64,000 nt of DNA from Candidatus Peregrinibacteria bacterium HGW-Peregrinibacteria-1 (GCA_002839505.1 PGYE01000001.1:166459-230458), one strand, 5' to 3'; counted from the stretch's first letter, positions 29,101 through 38,259 are shown. Notes: generated by a model not told the origin, from the letters alone. Numbers and translations are program-made.

Positions 29101-29387
29101 CCAGTATAATTAACAACTTCATCACTCTTCTTTTTTATATAAGTAAAAACATCTCTACCGCTCCACATTTTAATTGCTCTCTCAGTCTTAAATAAATCCT
29201 CCTCAGAATTAACAATCCATAAAACATTATCAACGCCCGCCTTATCATTACGAAAAACATCACTCAAAAGCATTGCCTTTGACGACGCATTTCCCGCTCC
29301 CGAATAACTTACATTTCCCGACTTAATAAAAACATCTCGAGCATCTAAAAGATTCTCTTCGGAAAAGTAAGAAATAATATCTTTCAT
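26142..29387 (-). CDS. mfd: Transcription-repair coupling factor
   Basis: A 1081-residue ATP-dependent translocase that removes RNA polymerase stalled at lesions and recruits UvrA. The N-terminal UvrB-like part (about 1-370) is poorly conserved and shortened. The RNA polymerase-interacting CarD-like domain follows (FGDYVVHADHGIAKFLGLE, about 405-470), then the helicase core with Walker A CGDVGFGKTEVA, the DEEQRFG box, and the TRG region (QLRGRVGRG). The C-terminal domain 7 is present. The ATG at 29387 starts the protein. It lies 33 bases downstream of dnaN on the same strand. Confidence 0.95.
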   Translation of the reverse strand: MKDIISYFSEENLLDARDVFIKSGNVSYSGAGNASSKAMLLSDVFRNDKAGVDNVLWIVNSEEDLFKTERAIKMWSGRDVFTYIKKKSDEVVNYTGNKEFKGVLNRDLAEFVSRFSFHEKAIFIVDFNSILQDFPSAEHLRRNSVKISSSEKDVSIVKLVQNLVARGYVLADDNNNIQKGEYFRTGDLLTVWPINIEEQVKIDFDFDDVSKITVGGKKVGEVNIYPIDFTESANNIFDLLRDSDLVVDDEVDVVDEHYEMWNEYMAIAAERAKKITFSTFNEDVSKHRHMHFLSVLKYRSGYDLSNDLRNKISDNWNVLFFTKNIKTVRTLLVDQQIPFMEGLTADNWKRTSIFLMETEKEDLFPSSFQAPKQKILLLNDSDVSFLREDTKKKKASDGGVFDDFLMSLKFGDYVVHADHGIAKFLGLERKTVDNITKEYLKLGYAENDKLFVPIDQADKVNKYIGSEEMMPKLTRLGSAEWNTITSKVKKETQKIAKELLKLYAERKAAKGFAFSKDTPLQRQFEETFPYEETPGQIKAIEDTKRDMEAEATMDRLVCGDVGFGKTEVAMRAAFKAVQDKKQVALVSPITILADQHYKSFKKRMDDFNVRVEMLSRFRTQKEQKEVLEKTKRGEIDILIGTHRLLQPDVEFKDLGLAIVDEEQRFGVKQKEKMKEMRKEVDILTLTATPIPRTLNISLNKLRDITTITTPPFGRLPVITEVRKYSASLIREAILREKERGGQVYMLHNRVQTIDSFTRQLQELVPEASFGVAHGKLDSGDLEDRIMNFTDGKYDVLVSSTIIENGIDLANANTLIVNNAERFGLAQLYQLRGRVGRGKAQAYAYFLYHGQRLKIDAKKRLRAIVEASDLGSGFQIAMKDLEIRGAGDILGANQHGVISVVGVSHFMRMLNKAVEDHKAGRTNDTDSSEESDVSVELPIQAFIPDTYIVDFKEKINTYQRLSGADTEEYLKEIKKEVLEDYGKMPREVEGLFKVIEIKIRAKKAGITMVRSTIVPMSKDRELVMNMSKNLKPANIISMLEKNGSWQIGATTLRIKQSDLGENWISGLAENLKALGTPKKHGK

Positions 29388-29420
29388 ACTTGGCTTTTAT
29401 TTAAGGTCTCGCTAATTAAG

Positions 29421-30530
29421 CTATGAAACCTTAAGAGGCATGATTATATACAAATAATTATCTCTGTCCACAGGTTTTATATGTGCTGGAGATGTACGAT
29501 CATTAAGCTTAATTTCCACCTTATCATCTCCGATATAGCTTAAAACATCCAGTAGGTACTGTGCGTTCAATGCTATACTGTTGTTTTCTCCTGTTGATTC
29601 TATTAAAACCTCGCCCTTTTCTTCTCCCACCTTCGTCTCTTCTGATTTTACTAATAGCTTACCGTCACCCTCTACATTAAGTTTCACACTATTGTTGTTT
29701 TCTCTCGCAAATAAGCTAACTCTCTTAACCACTAATGAAATATCTTCAACTTTTACCTTAAAAACAGTCTTACTCTCATTGCTTATTATTTTGTTGTAAT
29801 CAGGGAATTGACCATCTATTAATCTTGATATCAACTCTACTCCATCAACTGAAAATAGTATTTGATTGTTTGAAATATTTATTTTTATTCCTTTTGCTTC
29901 GGCCTTCATTAAAATTTTACCAAGCTCCATTAAAGTTCTACCAGGAACAACACATTTAAAGTCTGCATTGAATGAATTACCAAGATCAATTTTACTTTCC
30001 GCTAGTCTATAGCTGTCTGTAGCCACTAACTTCACGCCGTTTTCCATAGAAGCAAAATAGACACCTGTTAAAACAGGTCTTGAAGCATTCATAGAAGCCG
30101 CAAAAACTGTCTCATTAATAGCTTTACCAAGATCGTCTACATTCAACATAAACTCAATATCTTTGTCTACTTTTGGAATAAGTGGAAATTCTTCAGCTGA
30201 AATACAGTTAATTTTTGTGTTTGAAGTTGTAGAATTTATCTCTAAAACATTGCTTGCGCCACTATGTAGTTCTAGTTGCTCATCGGTCAAAAGTGCTACA
30301 TAACTTGTTATTAGTTTTGCCGGAACTGTTGTTTTTCCTTCAGCCTTAATATCAGCATCTACATGACAACTAATAGCAATTTCTAGGTTGGTCGCCGAGA
30401 AAAAAACTTGATTTCCCTCAGCTCTGATTAAAATATTGTTTAAAACAGGAAGTGTGTTGTTTGGACTTATCGCTTTACTTACAACATTAAGCGCGTAATC
30501 CAAATCTCTCCTTTTACAAAGAAATTTCAT
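29421..30530 (-). CDS. dnaN: DNA polymerase III beta sliding clamp
   Basis: The ring-shaped processivity clamp, 369 residues, with the three clamp domains in tandem (N-terminal MKFLCKRRDLDYALNVVSKA, the central FAASMNASRPVLTGVYF, the C-terminal ending in the conserved IMPLKV). The ATG at 30530 fits the family start; an in-frame start at 30566 adds an unconserved leader. A promoter sits at 30566-30593. No dnaA or recF gene is beside it, so this is not a classical origin cluster. Confidence 0.96.
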   Translation of the reverse strand: MKFLCKRRDLDYALNVVSKAISPNNTLPVLNNILIRAEGNQVFFSATNLEIAISCHVDADIKAEGKTTVPAKLITSYVALLTDEQLELHSGASNVLEINSTTSNTKINCISAEEFPLIPKVDKDIEFMLNVDDLGKAINETVFAASMNASRPVLTGVYFASMENGVKLVATDSYRLAESKIDLGNSFNADFKCVVPGRTLMELGKILMKAEAKGIKINISNNQILFSVDGVELISRLIDGQFPDYNKIISNESKTVFKVKVEDISLVVKRVSLFARENNNSVKLNVEGDGKLLVKSEETKVGEEKGEVLIESTGENNSIALNAQYLLDVLSYIGDDKVEIKLNDRTSPAHIKPVDRDNYLYIIMPLKVS

Positions 30531-30565
30531 AGTTCTCTTATCTTTAATTTTTGAAAAGCCTTTCA

Positions 30566-30593
30566 ATTATAAGAACTTTTACCTGAAAGACAA
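30566..30593 (-). promoter_or_regulatory. Promoter of dnaN
   Basis: On the minus strand, -35 TTGTCT (30593-30588) and a perfect -10 TATAAT (30571-30566) are 16 bases apart, giving a leader of about 30 bases before the dnaN ATG. Confidence 0.65.
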
Positions 30594-30820
30594 TCCAATT
30601 TTAAACTCAAAAAAGTTTAAATACTATACTACCTGTTTTTATTTTTTAAAATTTAAAAGAACATAGTATTAGTAAGGGGTTTACCTTTTTAAAATATTGT
30701 TGTAAAAAAGAAAACAACAGTTTTTGGCTTTGCATAAACTTTAAACAGGTGGTCACCTTTCCATAAAAAACATTTACAAATTATGTCTGAAGATATAATG
30801 TTCAAAACTTATTCAAAAGG

Positions 30821-30849
30821 TTGTTAGTGTAACCCATATACTTTATACT
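30821..30849 (+). promoter_or_regulatory. Promoter of rny
   Basis: A -35 TTGTTA (30821-30826) and a -10 TATACT (30844-30849) are 17 bases apart, about 45 bases before the rny ATG. Confidence 0.65.
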
Positions 30850-30894
30850 CCGTGTACTCAAGTTGCACTGAAAAACGCTTAAAAATAAAACTAA

Positions 30895-32442
30895 ATGCAA
30901 AACATACTGTTCATAATTATAGGTCTGATAATAGGAGGAGTTTTACCCCGAATTTTAATGAAGGGAATTAGAACTGTTGATATTGAAAAGAAGAGGAAAG
31001 AAGCGGCAGAAATAGTTAAATCTAGTCAATTAGAAGCTAAAGAAATTATCGAAAAGACAAAAAGCCAAGTGAACAATTATGAGCAAAGCTCTGTAGAGGA
31101 AAGCAAAAACACAGAAAGAAGGCTTAGTAAAATGGAAGAAAACCTTAAGAATAAAGGAGAAAATATCGAAAAAAGAAGTGCTAAGCTCGAAGAACAAGAG
31201 AATAGAATAAAAAAAGAAATACAAGATATCGAAGAAATAAAAAATAGAGTTAAAGAATTTGAAGGAGAAGTTTTGAACAAACTAAGTTCAAAAACCGGAC
31301 AAAAAATTGAAGAATTAAAGAGTCAAATTCTTATTAAGAATGAAAAAGAATTAGAGATAGATATGAATGAAAAGCTTATTAGAATAGAAGAACAAGTAAA
31401 GGAGGATGCTACAAAGAAAGCCAGAAAAATTTTAGTCACAATTATTCAAAGACTATGTTCGCCAACATCTGTTGAAAGAAGAGCGGTTCATGTAAAGGTA
31501 GACAGAGATTCATCAAAAGGGAAAATAGTTGGGAAAGACGGCTCCAATGTAATATACATAGAAGAAAAACTTGGGGTATCAATTGTTTTCAATGATCTTC
31601 CAATGACAATAAGTGTCACCTGTTTCAATCTCGTTCAAAGACGCATAGCGCAAAAGACTATAGCTATACTTGTTAAAGAACATGGCGAAATAAACTTTGA
31701 AATAATAGATAGGGCCATTGAAGCGGCAGAAAAAGAAGTAAACGAAGAGCTATATGGAATTGGAAAAAAAGCTGCAGATAAAATGAAACTAGAACAAGAC
31801 GATCCTGAGTTTTTAAAGACAGTGGGGCGCCTCAAATACCGTACAAGTTATGGGCAAAATATTATGAAACACTCAATGGAAGTTGGTTGGATAGCATCAA
31901 TGATTGGAACAGAAATTGGACTAGACGAAAACACCTGCCGAGTAGCTGGATTTCTTCATGACCTTGGAAAGGCAATAGACCAAGACCCAAATGAAAAAGA
32001 CACACATGATTATTTGAGTAAAGAGATCATGGAAAAACACGGGTTTTCATGGGAAGAAGTACACGCAGCTTGGACACATCACGACGCTATTCCACAAGAA
32101 ACCCCAGAGGCGATAATAGTAAAAGCGGCCGATGCCGTATCAGCAAGTAGACCGGGTGCAAGACAAGAATCTATATTTAGCTACGCAGAAAGAATAGAGG
32201 CAATTCAAGAAATCGTAAGCAGTTTTGAAGGGGTAAAAAAAGCATACACCATGTCGGCCGGTAGAGAAGTTCGAGCCTATGTTGAACCCAAGAAAGTAAC
32301 AGACCAACAGATACAGTCCGTTGCTAAAAAGATGGCAACAACAATAGAAGATGAGCTGGCATATCCAGGAAAGGTTAGGGTTAATGTAATAAGAAGGCTT
32401 GAATCTAGACAAATTGCTCGTGGTAAAAAGAAAAAATCTTAA
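30895..32442 (+). CDS. rny: Ribonuclease Y
   Basis: The membrane-bound endoribonuclease that starts mRNA decay, 515 residues. It has an N-terminal membrane helix (about 3-20), a long charged coiled coil (about 30-165), a KH domain (about 195-260, with GKIVGKDGSNVIYIE) and an HD domain with the metal-binding HDLGKAID (about 355) and HHDAIP. Length and domain order are those of the family. The coiled coil makes this gene purine-rich on the sense strand. It is followed by a small membrane protein and the VanW gene, in close spacing. Confidence 0.96.
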   Translation: MQNILFIIIGLIIGGVLPRILMKGIRTVDIEKKRKEAAEIVKSSQLEAKEIIEKTKSQVNNYEQSSVEESKNTERRLSKMEENLKNKGENIEKRSAKLEEQENRIKKEIQDIEEIKNRVKEFEGEVLNKLSSKTGQKIEELKSQILIKNEKELEIDMNEKLIRIEEQVKEDATKKARKILVTIIQRLCSPTSVERRAVHVKVDRDSSKGKIVGKDGSNVIYIEEKLGVSIVFNDLPMTISVTCFNLVQRRIAQKTIAILVKEHGEINFEIIDRAIEAAEKEVNEELYGIGKKAADKMKLEQDDPEFLKTVGRLKYRTSYGQNIMKHSMEVGWIASMIGTEIGLDENTCRVAGFLHDLGKAIDQDPNEKDTHDYLSKEIMEKHGFSWEEVHAAWTHHDAIPQETPEAIIVKAADAVSASRPGARQESIFSYAERIEAIQEIVSSFEGVKKAYTMSAGREVRAYVEPKKVTDQQIQSVAKKMATTIEDELAYPGKVRVNVIRRLESRQIARGKKKKS

Positions 32443-32454
32443 AAAAAACAACCA

Positions 32455-32688
32455 ATGAACCCTGAAGAAAACAAATCAAAGAAAAGAAGAATATTTGACA
32501 AGATAATAATGGGAGCCGTTGTCGGTGGTGCCATAGGTTCCGTTGTTGGTGCTAGTATTAAGAAAAAAAGTAGCCCCGAAGATTTAACTACACCACAAAC
32601 TCCAAAGAAAAAATCAATTTTAAGAAGACTGATAGGCTCTATTGGAAGACGAAAGAATAAGCTTAAGAAAATACCAAATGGAAAGTAG
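32455..32688 (+). CDS. Small basic glycine-zipper membrane protein
   Basis: A 77-residue protein with a Lys-rich N-terminus, one membrane segment built of small residues (IIMGAVVGGAIGSVVGASI, a glycine zipper) and a very basic C-terminal tail. It has no family I can name. It begins 12 bases after rny and its 3' end overlaps the VanW gene by 11 bases, so the three appear co-transcribed. The tail may bind nucleic acid or acidic lipids, a guess. Confidence 0.6.
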   Translation: MNPEENKSKKRRIFDKIIMGAVVGGAIGSVVGASIKKKSSPEDLTTPQTPKKKSILRRLIGSIGRRKNKLKKIPNGK

Positions 32689-34435
32689 TAAAAACAAGAA
32701 ACTACTATTAATAGTTGGCATATCAATACTTGCCATAATCATAGTCTCCTTAATTATCTGGGGGCAATTAATGGTTGGTAAAATTCCTAAAGGGGTGAAA
32801 ATCGCCGGAGTGGATGTGTCCCTACTGCTGCCGGAGGAAGCTTATAGCAAATTGTCATTGAAGGCCGAAGAATATTTTTCGAAACCCATAAAACTGCAAA
32901 TAGAAGACAACAGTTATCAGCTTGAATTAACCGATGAAATAGTCTCGGCCCAAATAGACGAAACAATAAAAAACCAAGTACTAATCACTAATCCATTTCA
33001 AGCAATAGTAAGCTTTTTCAAGCCCTATGAAAATAAAGAGTTAATATTAGAAACCGATAACGAGTTGCTACTACAATCAATCACCGACTTACACAACAGC
33101 GACTACCCAGCCCCAATGGAGGCAGAATTTGTATTTGATGAAAAGGGAAACATCACCGTTACCGAACAGAAATCCGGACAAAGGATCACCGAAGACAGCC
33201 TTGCTAAATTAATAAGCGAAGTTGCTCAAATGAAACCCGCGCCGACAGTTTTAAAGCTCGAAGAATACACTCCTGTTGTATCCTCTGATGACCTTGAACA
33301 ACAAAAAGAAAAATTAACCGAAATTGTAAACCGAAAAATAACTCTTGAAGACCCGAAATACTCCGATGATTGGAATATTGTGCTTAAAAATCGCCCTGAA
33401 TTGGTAGAGTTTAATATCGACAGAGAATCAGGAGAAACAACCATAGGGATCAACAAGACCGCACTGGATGAATATATAGACGAAGACATTTCAAAATGGC
33501 TCGACATACCGGTAGATGGCGTAAAAATTTCACAATCAGAAGAGGGCGAACGCGCAATGATTGAAGGAAAAGGACACGATGGACTAAAGGTAGAACGAGA
33601 GGAGCTAAAACAAATGATCGAAACCGCAATAGTAGAAGGTGAAAACAAAGTGACAATTCCAGTATCTGAAATAAAAGCCACTGTAGAGGTCGACGACTAC
33701 TATAAAGAAAAAGGAATAACAGAAGTTATTGGAATCGGACACAGCTCATACTACGGATCACCCGTAAACCGAAAACACAATATAAATGTTGCCGCCAACA
33801 GATTTAATGGTTTAGCGATTGCACCAGGAGAAACATTTTCTTTCAACGAAAATTTGGGAAGAGTAGATGGCACTACCGGATATCGTAAAGAACTGGTAAT
33901 TAAAGCAGAAGGAACTATACCAGAATACGGTGGAGGTGTTTGCCAAGTTTCTACGACAATGTACCGCGCGGCACTCTTCAGCGGTCTAAAAATAGCCGAC
34001 CGTCGCGAACACTCTTATGCCGTCAGTTATTACTCACAAGTCTTAGGGCACGGCCTCGATGCCACAATCTACCTTGGCGGACAAGATTTCAAATTCACCA
34101 ATGATACCGAAAATCACATTCTGATCCATTCCTATGTTGAAGGTGACAATGAAATATACTTTGTCTTCTATGGAACCAGTGACGGACGAGAAGTTGAAAT
34201 GGAAGGCCCCTTCCTTGGCGGCTACCGTAGTCCAGGAGCAACCATATACCAAGAAACGACCACTCTTGCACCAGGACAGCAAAAACAAGTTGAAAAGAGC
34301 CACACGGGATTCTCAGCCGATTGGAAAAGACACATAACTCTTCCAACGGGAGAAACCATAACAGAAGATATTAAAACCACCTACCGTGCTATACCGGCAA
34401 GAATACTTGTTGGGGCCGGTGCAGCAACAGAGTAA
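32678..34435 (+). CDS. VanW-family cell-wall protein
   Basis: A 585-residue protein with one N-terminal membrane helix (about 7-28), then a putative peptidoglycan-binding region (PG_binding_4-like, about 60-330), then the VanW domain (about 365-510) with SSYYGSPVNRKHNINVAA, GETFSFNENLGRV and the conserved YGGGVCQVSTTMYRAAL. VanW was named from vancomycin-resistance clusters, but its reaction is unknown and it occurs widely in wall-containing bacteria. The ATG at 32678 is chosen over 32642 because it precedes the membrane helix. It converges on a TPR gene with 5 bases between stops. Confidence 0.9.
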   Translation: MESSKNKKLLLIVGISILAIIIVSLIIWGQLMVGKIPKGVKIAGVDVSLLLPEEAYSKLSLKAEEYFSKPIKLQIEDNSYQLELTDEIVSAQIDETIKNQVLITNPFQAIVSFFKPYENKELILETDNELLLQSITDLHNSDYPAPMEAEFVFDEKGNITVTEQKSGQRITEDSLAKLISEVAQMKPAPTVLKLEEYTPVVSSDDLEQQKEKLTEIVNRKITLEDPKYSDDWNIVLKNRPELVEFNIDRESGETTIGINKTALDEYIDEDISKWLDIPVDGVKISQSEEGERAMIEGKGHDGLKVEREELKQMIETAIVEGENKVTIPVSEIKATVEVDDYYKEKGITEVIGIGHSSYYGSPVNRKHNINVAANRFNGLAIAPGETFSFNENLGRVDGTTGYRKELVIKAEGTIPEYGGGVCQVSTTMYRAALFSGLKIADRREHSYAVSYYSQVLGHGLDATIYLGGQDFKFTNDTENHILIHSYVEGDNEIYFVFYGTSDGREVEMEGPFLGGYRSPGATIYQETTTLAPGQQKQVEKSHTGFSADWKRHITLPTGETITEDIKTTYRAIPARILVGAGAATE

Positions 34436-34440
34436 AACTA

Positions 34441-35181
34441 CTATACTTCTTTTGAGCTTATTTCAGACAGCATATGCTTCGCCTCTTCGTTATCGGCATC
34501 AATAATAAGAATACCCTCTAGTGTAGACTTACTTGCCTCCACTAGGCCCATTTCAAGCTGTAAATCAGCAACCAGGAACCAAAATGGAATAATATCACCA
34601 CCGTTTTCCTGTTGAACCTCTATCGCCTTATTAAGGGCTACCATTGCATTATAGTTTTGTCCCAGAGCACGATAAATTTGACTAAGACTCGCATATCTTT
34701 GAGCCCGTGAATTATCCAGTTTCAACGCCTCAATATAAGCAGACTTAGCGTTTTCATAATCCCCTTGTTGATAAAGGGCAATACCCCAGTGACTATAGTG
34801 GATCGGGCTATCGTTCAATTTTGCTAGCGACTCAAACAAAGTAGCCGCCGAACTAAAAGCCTCTCTTTGCAAATAAAGCAGCGCAAGCCTTTCCTTCGAA
34901 GCCTCATGAAGCGGATCTATCGACAATATTTTTACAAATATCTTAATAGCCTCTTCTTCCTCACCTCTATTAATTTTTTTCTCAGCCTCTTCAAAAAGAG
35001 TATTGACCTCCTGTCTTTGCCCCTTTTTTAGTCTTATTTTATCATCCTCTTCAAAATCATCATCGGCCTCAACAGCTTCAGGCTCAGTCTTATTCAACCC
35101 AACAACCGTCAAAAAAAGCCTACGCGCAAAAACCCCTACAAAGAGCGTGATCCCCAACAACATTGCCAAAAAAGTCCACAT
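34441..35181 (-). CDS. Membrane-anchored TPR protein
   Basis: A 246-residue protein with one N-terminal membrane helix (about 2-24), an acidic linker (about 32-48), and about five TPR-like helical hairpins (about 55-240; for example AIALYQQGDYENAKSAYIEALKLD appears split across one unit). TPR domains hold protein complexes together; no enzyme domain is present. It precedes neither partner in an obvious operon: upstream on the same strand lies holB, 46 bases away. Confidence 0.85.
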   Translation of the reverse strand: MWTFLAMLLGITLFVGVFARRLFLTVVGLNKTEPEAVEADDDFEEDDKIRLKKGQRQEVNTLFEEAEKKINRGEEEEAIKIFVKILSIDPLHEASKERLALLYLQREAFSSAATLFESLAKLNDSPIHYSHWGIALYQQGDYENAKSAYIEALKLDNSRAQRYASLSQIYRALGQNYNAMVALNKAIEVQQENGGDIIPFWFLVADLQLEMGLVEASKSTLEGILIIDADNEEAKHMLSEISSKEV

Positions 35182-35227
35182 AAGTTTATTTAAAGCTTAA
35201 CCATATAACAAGAAAACCGTCAAAAAA

Positions 35228-36109
35228 TCAATCAAATAACAAAAGAACATTATCCAAAACCAAACCCTCATTAACATTTTTGTCAAGATCCTGAAGCGCC
35301 ACCACAACCGCCTCCACAAAAAACGCCAACCTAGAAGCTGAAAACAAGCCCAACCCCTTACCTAAAGCCGAATTCACCATATCAAGACGCAACACAAACA
35401 GTAAAACCATCAACAAAAGGCGAGTCTGTCCATCAGCCTTCACACCTTGAGCAAACTGCAACTTGTCAGCAAATTTCATTCCACCAATCAACTTTAAACA
35501 AAAATCTCTCATCTCAAAAAAAGCTTTTAGTTTTTCCTTATTCCCAAGCAAAACTCTACCATTTTCCAAATTACCGTTCACAAAAGTCACCACAGTTTCA
35601 ATCGTCTCCTCGTTTTCATCATTAAACTCACCCACTAAAACCTCACGAGCCTTGTCCATCGAATCATTACCAAAATGTATTACTCTACAGCGAGAAACAA
35701 CCGTTTCCGGAACCAAGTCCTGTGATGAAGCCGTTAACACAAAACAGGTATTTCCCGGTGGCTCCTCCAGTGTTTTTAAAAGAATGTTAAAAGAACTATC
35801 ATTCATACGCTCCAGACCATCAACCACTATGAAGTTCCCATAACCTTGCCCCGTCTGATTGGCCAGTCTAACCAGCTCCAAGGCCTGCTCTTTCAGAAAA
35901 GCCTCACCATTATTCAGAAATTCTCGATAATCACTCTCTTCTCCACCCAAATGCTCTTTTATCAAATCGAACAAAAAGCGCCCAGCAGCTAAACCGTCCT
36001 TTCCCGACACTCCCGTAAAAAGATATGAATGAGAAACCTTATTACTCACAACATCCAAGACTAATCTTTCTTTTACCCCTTCCTGTCCTGACAACAACCA
36101 ATTCGGCAT
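35228..36109 (-). CDS. holB: DNA polymerase III delta-prime-like subunit
   Basis: A 293-residue clamp-loader subunit of the AAA+ type. It shows SHSYLFTGVSGKDGLAAGRF, a P-loop region without a working GKT, then NFIVVDGLERMND (Walker B-like), ILLKTLEEPPGNTCFVLTA and the SRC motif (VVSRCRVIHF). Loss of the P-loop is usual for delta-prime, which does not hydrolyse ATP. It ends in TGA, one of three clear TGA stops in the window. The ATG at 36109 follows a TTG at 36112. It sits between murF and the TPR gene on the minus strand. Confidence 0.88.
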   Translation of the reverse strand: MPNWLLSGQEGVKERLVLDVVSNKVSHSYLFTGVSGKDGLAAGRFLFDLIKEHLGGEESDYREFLNNGEAFLKEQALELVRLANQTGQGYGNFIVVDGLERMNDSSFNILLKTLEEPPGNTCFVLTASSQDLVPETVVSRCRVIHFGNDSMDKAREVLVGEFNDENEETIETVVTFVNGNLENGRVLLGNKEKLKAFFEMRDFCLKLIGGMKFADKLQFAQGVKADGQTRLLLMVLLFVLRLDMVNSALGKGLGLFSASRLAFFVEAVVVALQDLDKNVNEGLVLDNVLLLFD

Positions 36110-36133
36110 CAAAAATTATATTAGATAATCATA

Positions 36134-37531
36134 TCACCAACCTCTTCCCTGTCTCACTAAAACATCCTTCGCCTCCTCCGGCCGCGCCATCAAGGTCTTA
36201 ATAAGTTTCTCCAGTCTCACCTGATTTTGAGAGCCCTTCACCAGCATAACGCAATCTTTCTCACCATTCGTCTCAAAAAACTCTATAGCCTCCTTCACAT
36301 CCCTGAGAGCAACGACAGCGTCGGCGGGCATACCGGACTCAACGGCCTTCTCGGCAATATATTTAGCCTGCCCGCCCACCGTTATCAACTTATCAGTATA
36401 ACTCGCCACAACCTCTCCAATCTGCTCATGAAACAGCTTGGAATCATCTCCCAACTCATTCATATTCCCCAGCACCGCCACTTTCGCCCTATCTTTAGCA
36501 ACCGATCTCAAAACCTTCAAAGCCTCAAACAACGCCAACGGCGAAGAATTATAACTACTATCAATAATTAACACCTCGTTCTTCCCCTCAATCAGATTCA
36601 TCCTACCAGGCGGCAACTTATACTTCGTCAAACCATATGCCACCTCTTCTGCGGACATCCCTACCAAATCCGCACAAATCAAGGCAACTACCGCCACATA
36701 GGCCTGATGTTCCCCAAGTGCCTCCACAAAAAAACTACGATCATCAAACTTTTTTGTATCAACAGAAAAAGCCGTACCACTATCATCAAGTTTCACATCA
36801 TGAATCCTGTAATCTGCCTTTTCATTAGCCCCAAAAGTCAATCTTTGCCCTCTCGGAATCTCTTTTGTCAACCCCTCCAGCAAAGGATCATCAAGATTAA
36901 ACACCGCCTTACCACCAAGTGCGTCAACATACTTAAATATCTTTTTCTTCTCCTCAAAAACAGCATCAAGGTCTTTAAACTGCCCTTCAGCCAGATGTAC
37001 CGGAGCAACATTTGTAAACACCGCAATCTCCGGCTTCACAAAAGACAACAAAAAGTCCATGTCTCCGGGAGCATCAACCCCCAACTCTAAAACCAAAAAA
37101 TCTTCATGCATCTTAAAGAAAGAATTCCAAAACCCTTGAACCAACAAAATACTCCATTTTACCACCGAGCTAAACCCACTCTCAATATCCAGAATCGTTA
37201 ACAGCAAACCAAAATCACTATTCATACTCTTTTTAGAGCGTTTCACTCGATACTTAGTATTTAAGACCGCAAAAATCGCCTCTTTCGTACTCGATTTTCC
37301 CACCGACCCGGTAACCGCAATAACCTTTCCCTTAAATTTCTTTAGTCTTCTCCTTACTAACCTTTTAAGAATAGCTAGGACAACACCCCTTAATATTTTT
37401 TTCATAGAATAATTTGGCAAAATCCAGCCAATAATAAACCTTTTAATAATATTTGACCAGTCCACATTAGGCCGAGCCAACATCATTATATTGATAAAAC
37501 TCCCGCTCCGCCTTAAACTGAACCGGATCAT
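36134..37531 (-). CDS. murF: Mur ligase, MurF type
   Basis: A cytoplasmic ligase that adds D-Ala-D-Ala to the UDP-MurNAc-tripeptide. The ATP-binding loop is VTGSVGKSSTKEAI, followed by NSDFGLLLTIL, LELGVDAPGDMDFL, FTNVAPVHL and, in the C-terminal domain, LPPGRMN, IDSSYNSSPLALFEAL and VLGNMNELGD, the MurF signature. The usual N-terminal UDP-binding domain is replaced by a short hydrophobic/basic segment, so the enzyme is compact. The start is uncertain: 37531 leaves only 14 bases to the divergent cyclophilin gene and has a weak AAGGGG upstream, while an ATG at 37405 begins directly at the Mur core. Confidence 0.88.
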   Translation of the reverse strand: MIRFSLRRSGSFINIMMLARPNVDWSNIIKRFIIGWILPNYSMKKILRGVVLAILKRLVRRRLKKFKGKVIAVTGSVGKSSTKEAIFAVLNTKYRVKRSKKSMNSDFGLLLTILDIESGFSSVVKWSILLVQGFWNSFFKMHEDFLVLELGVDAPGDMDFLLSFVKPEIAVFTNVAPVHLAEGQFKDLDAVFEEKKKIFKYVDALGGKAVFNLDDPLLEGLTKEIPRGQRLTFGANEKADYRIHDVKLDDSGTAFSVDTKKFDDRSFFVEALGEHQAYVAVVALICADLVGMSAEEVAYGLTKYKLPPGRMNLIEGKNEVLIIDSSYNSSPLALFEALKVLRSVAKDRAKVAVLGNMNELGDDSKLFHEQIGEVVASYTDKLITVGGQAKYIAEKAVESGMPADAVVALRDVKEAIEFFETNGEKDCVMLVKGSQNQVRLEKLIKTLMARPEEAKDVLVRQGRGW

Positions 37532-37545
37532 TTAACCCCTTAACT

Positions 37546-38190
37546 ATGATTAACATCAAATATTTTTCTGTTGTTACCACAATACTAACACTAACAGCTT
37601 GCAGTCAGGCCGTAACTCCAGACGCCGAGCTAGAACCAGAAAACACCAACCAAACCCCATCAACTAATAACCAAATCATGCAATTGGAACCACAAAGTGG
37701 CGACACCATCGCTACAATATCCACAAACAAAGGAGAAATAAAAATACTTCTTTATGCCGACAAAACGCCTCAAACAGTCGCCAACTTCGTTGGACACGCT
37801 GAGGACGGCAACTACAATGGAACAGTCTTTCATCGCGTAATGAAGGACTTCATGATCCAAACCGGAGACTTTGAAAACAACAACGGCACCGGCGGATATC
37901 CTCATACTGGAAAAGACACCGTTCTTGAAGATGAATATGCGTCAGGACTCACACATGTCTATGGAGCTGTATCAATGGCAAATATCGGCGTACCAAACAC
38001 CGGAGGCAGCCAATTTTTCATTGTTCAAAAAGCCGATGGAACATCATGGCTCAACGGAGGACATAGCGTCTTCGGTTATGTATTCGAAGGAATGGAAGTC
38101 GTTGAAGAAATTGCCGCTACCGAAACAGATGCTAGCGATCGTCCCCTCGAAGACATTATTATGGAGACAGTAACAATCTCCCAGTTTTAA
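37546..38190 (+). CDS. Cyclophilin-type peptidyl-prolyl isomerase lipoprotein
   Basis: A 214-residue lipoprotein: signal with lipobox LTAC (cysteine near residue 19), a Thr/Asn/Pro-rich linker, then a cyclophilin domain (about 52-214) with VFHRVMKDFMIQTGD and GGSQFFIV and WLNGGHSVFGYV. It should speed proline isomerisation during folding outside the membrane. It is divergent from murF with 14 bases between start codons and is ended by a terminator at 38218. Confidence 0.92.
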   Translation: MINIKYFSVVTTILTLTACSQAVTPDAELEPENTNQTPSTNNQIMQLEPQSGDTIATISTNKGEIKILLYADKTPQTVANFVGHAEDGNYNGTVFHRVMKDFMIQTGDFENNNGTGGYPHTGKDTVLEDEYASGLTHVYGAVSMANIGVPNTGGSQFFIVQKADGTSWLNGGHSVFGYVFEGMEVVEEIAATETDASDRPLEDIIMETVTISQF

Positions 38191-38217
38191 TAAGTGAACA
38201 AAAAACCACGGTTCAAA

Positions 38218-38249
38218 AAAAGCCCTTCCGAAATCTCGGAAGGGCTTTT
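38218..38249. terminator. Bidirectional terminator between the cyclophilin gene and rplT
   Basis: Perfect 14-bp arms (AAAAGCCCTTCCGA, 38218-38231, and its complement, 38236-38249) flank a 4-base loop, with A- and T-rich ends on both sides. It serves the cyclophilin gene and the convergent infC-rpmI-rplT operon. Confidence 0.9.
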
Positions 38250-38259
38250 AAGAAACAGA

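Larger units (their letters stand above)
30531..30894. other. A/T-rich divergent gap between dnaN and rny
   Basis: This 364-base gap holds the dnaN promoter (30566-30593) and the rny promoter (30821-30849). It also has a perfect 8-bp inverted repeat, TTTAAACT (30600-30607) and AGTTTAAA (30614-30621). I found no cluster of DnaA boxes and no RNA gene in the rest. Confidence 0.5.

Noticed and set aside
30531..30894. Replication origin beside dnaN
   Set aside because: No DnaA-box cluster, no dnaA gene and no GC-skew switch.
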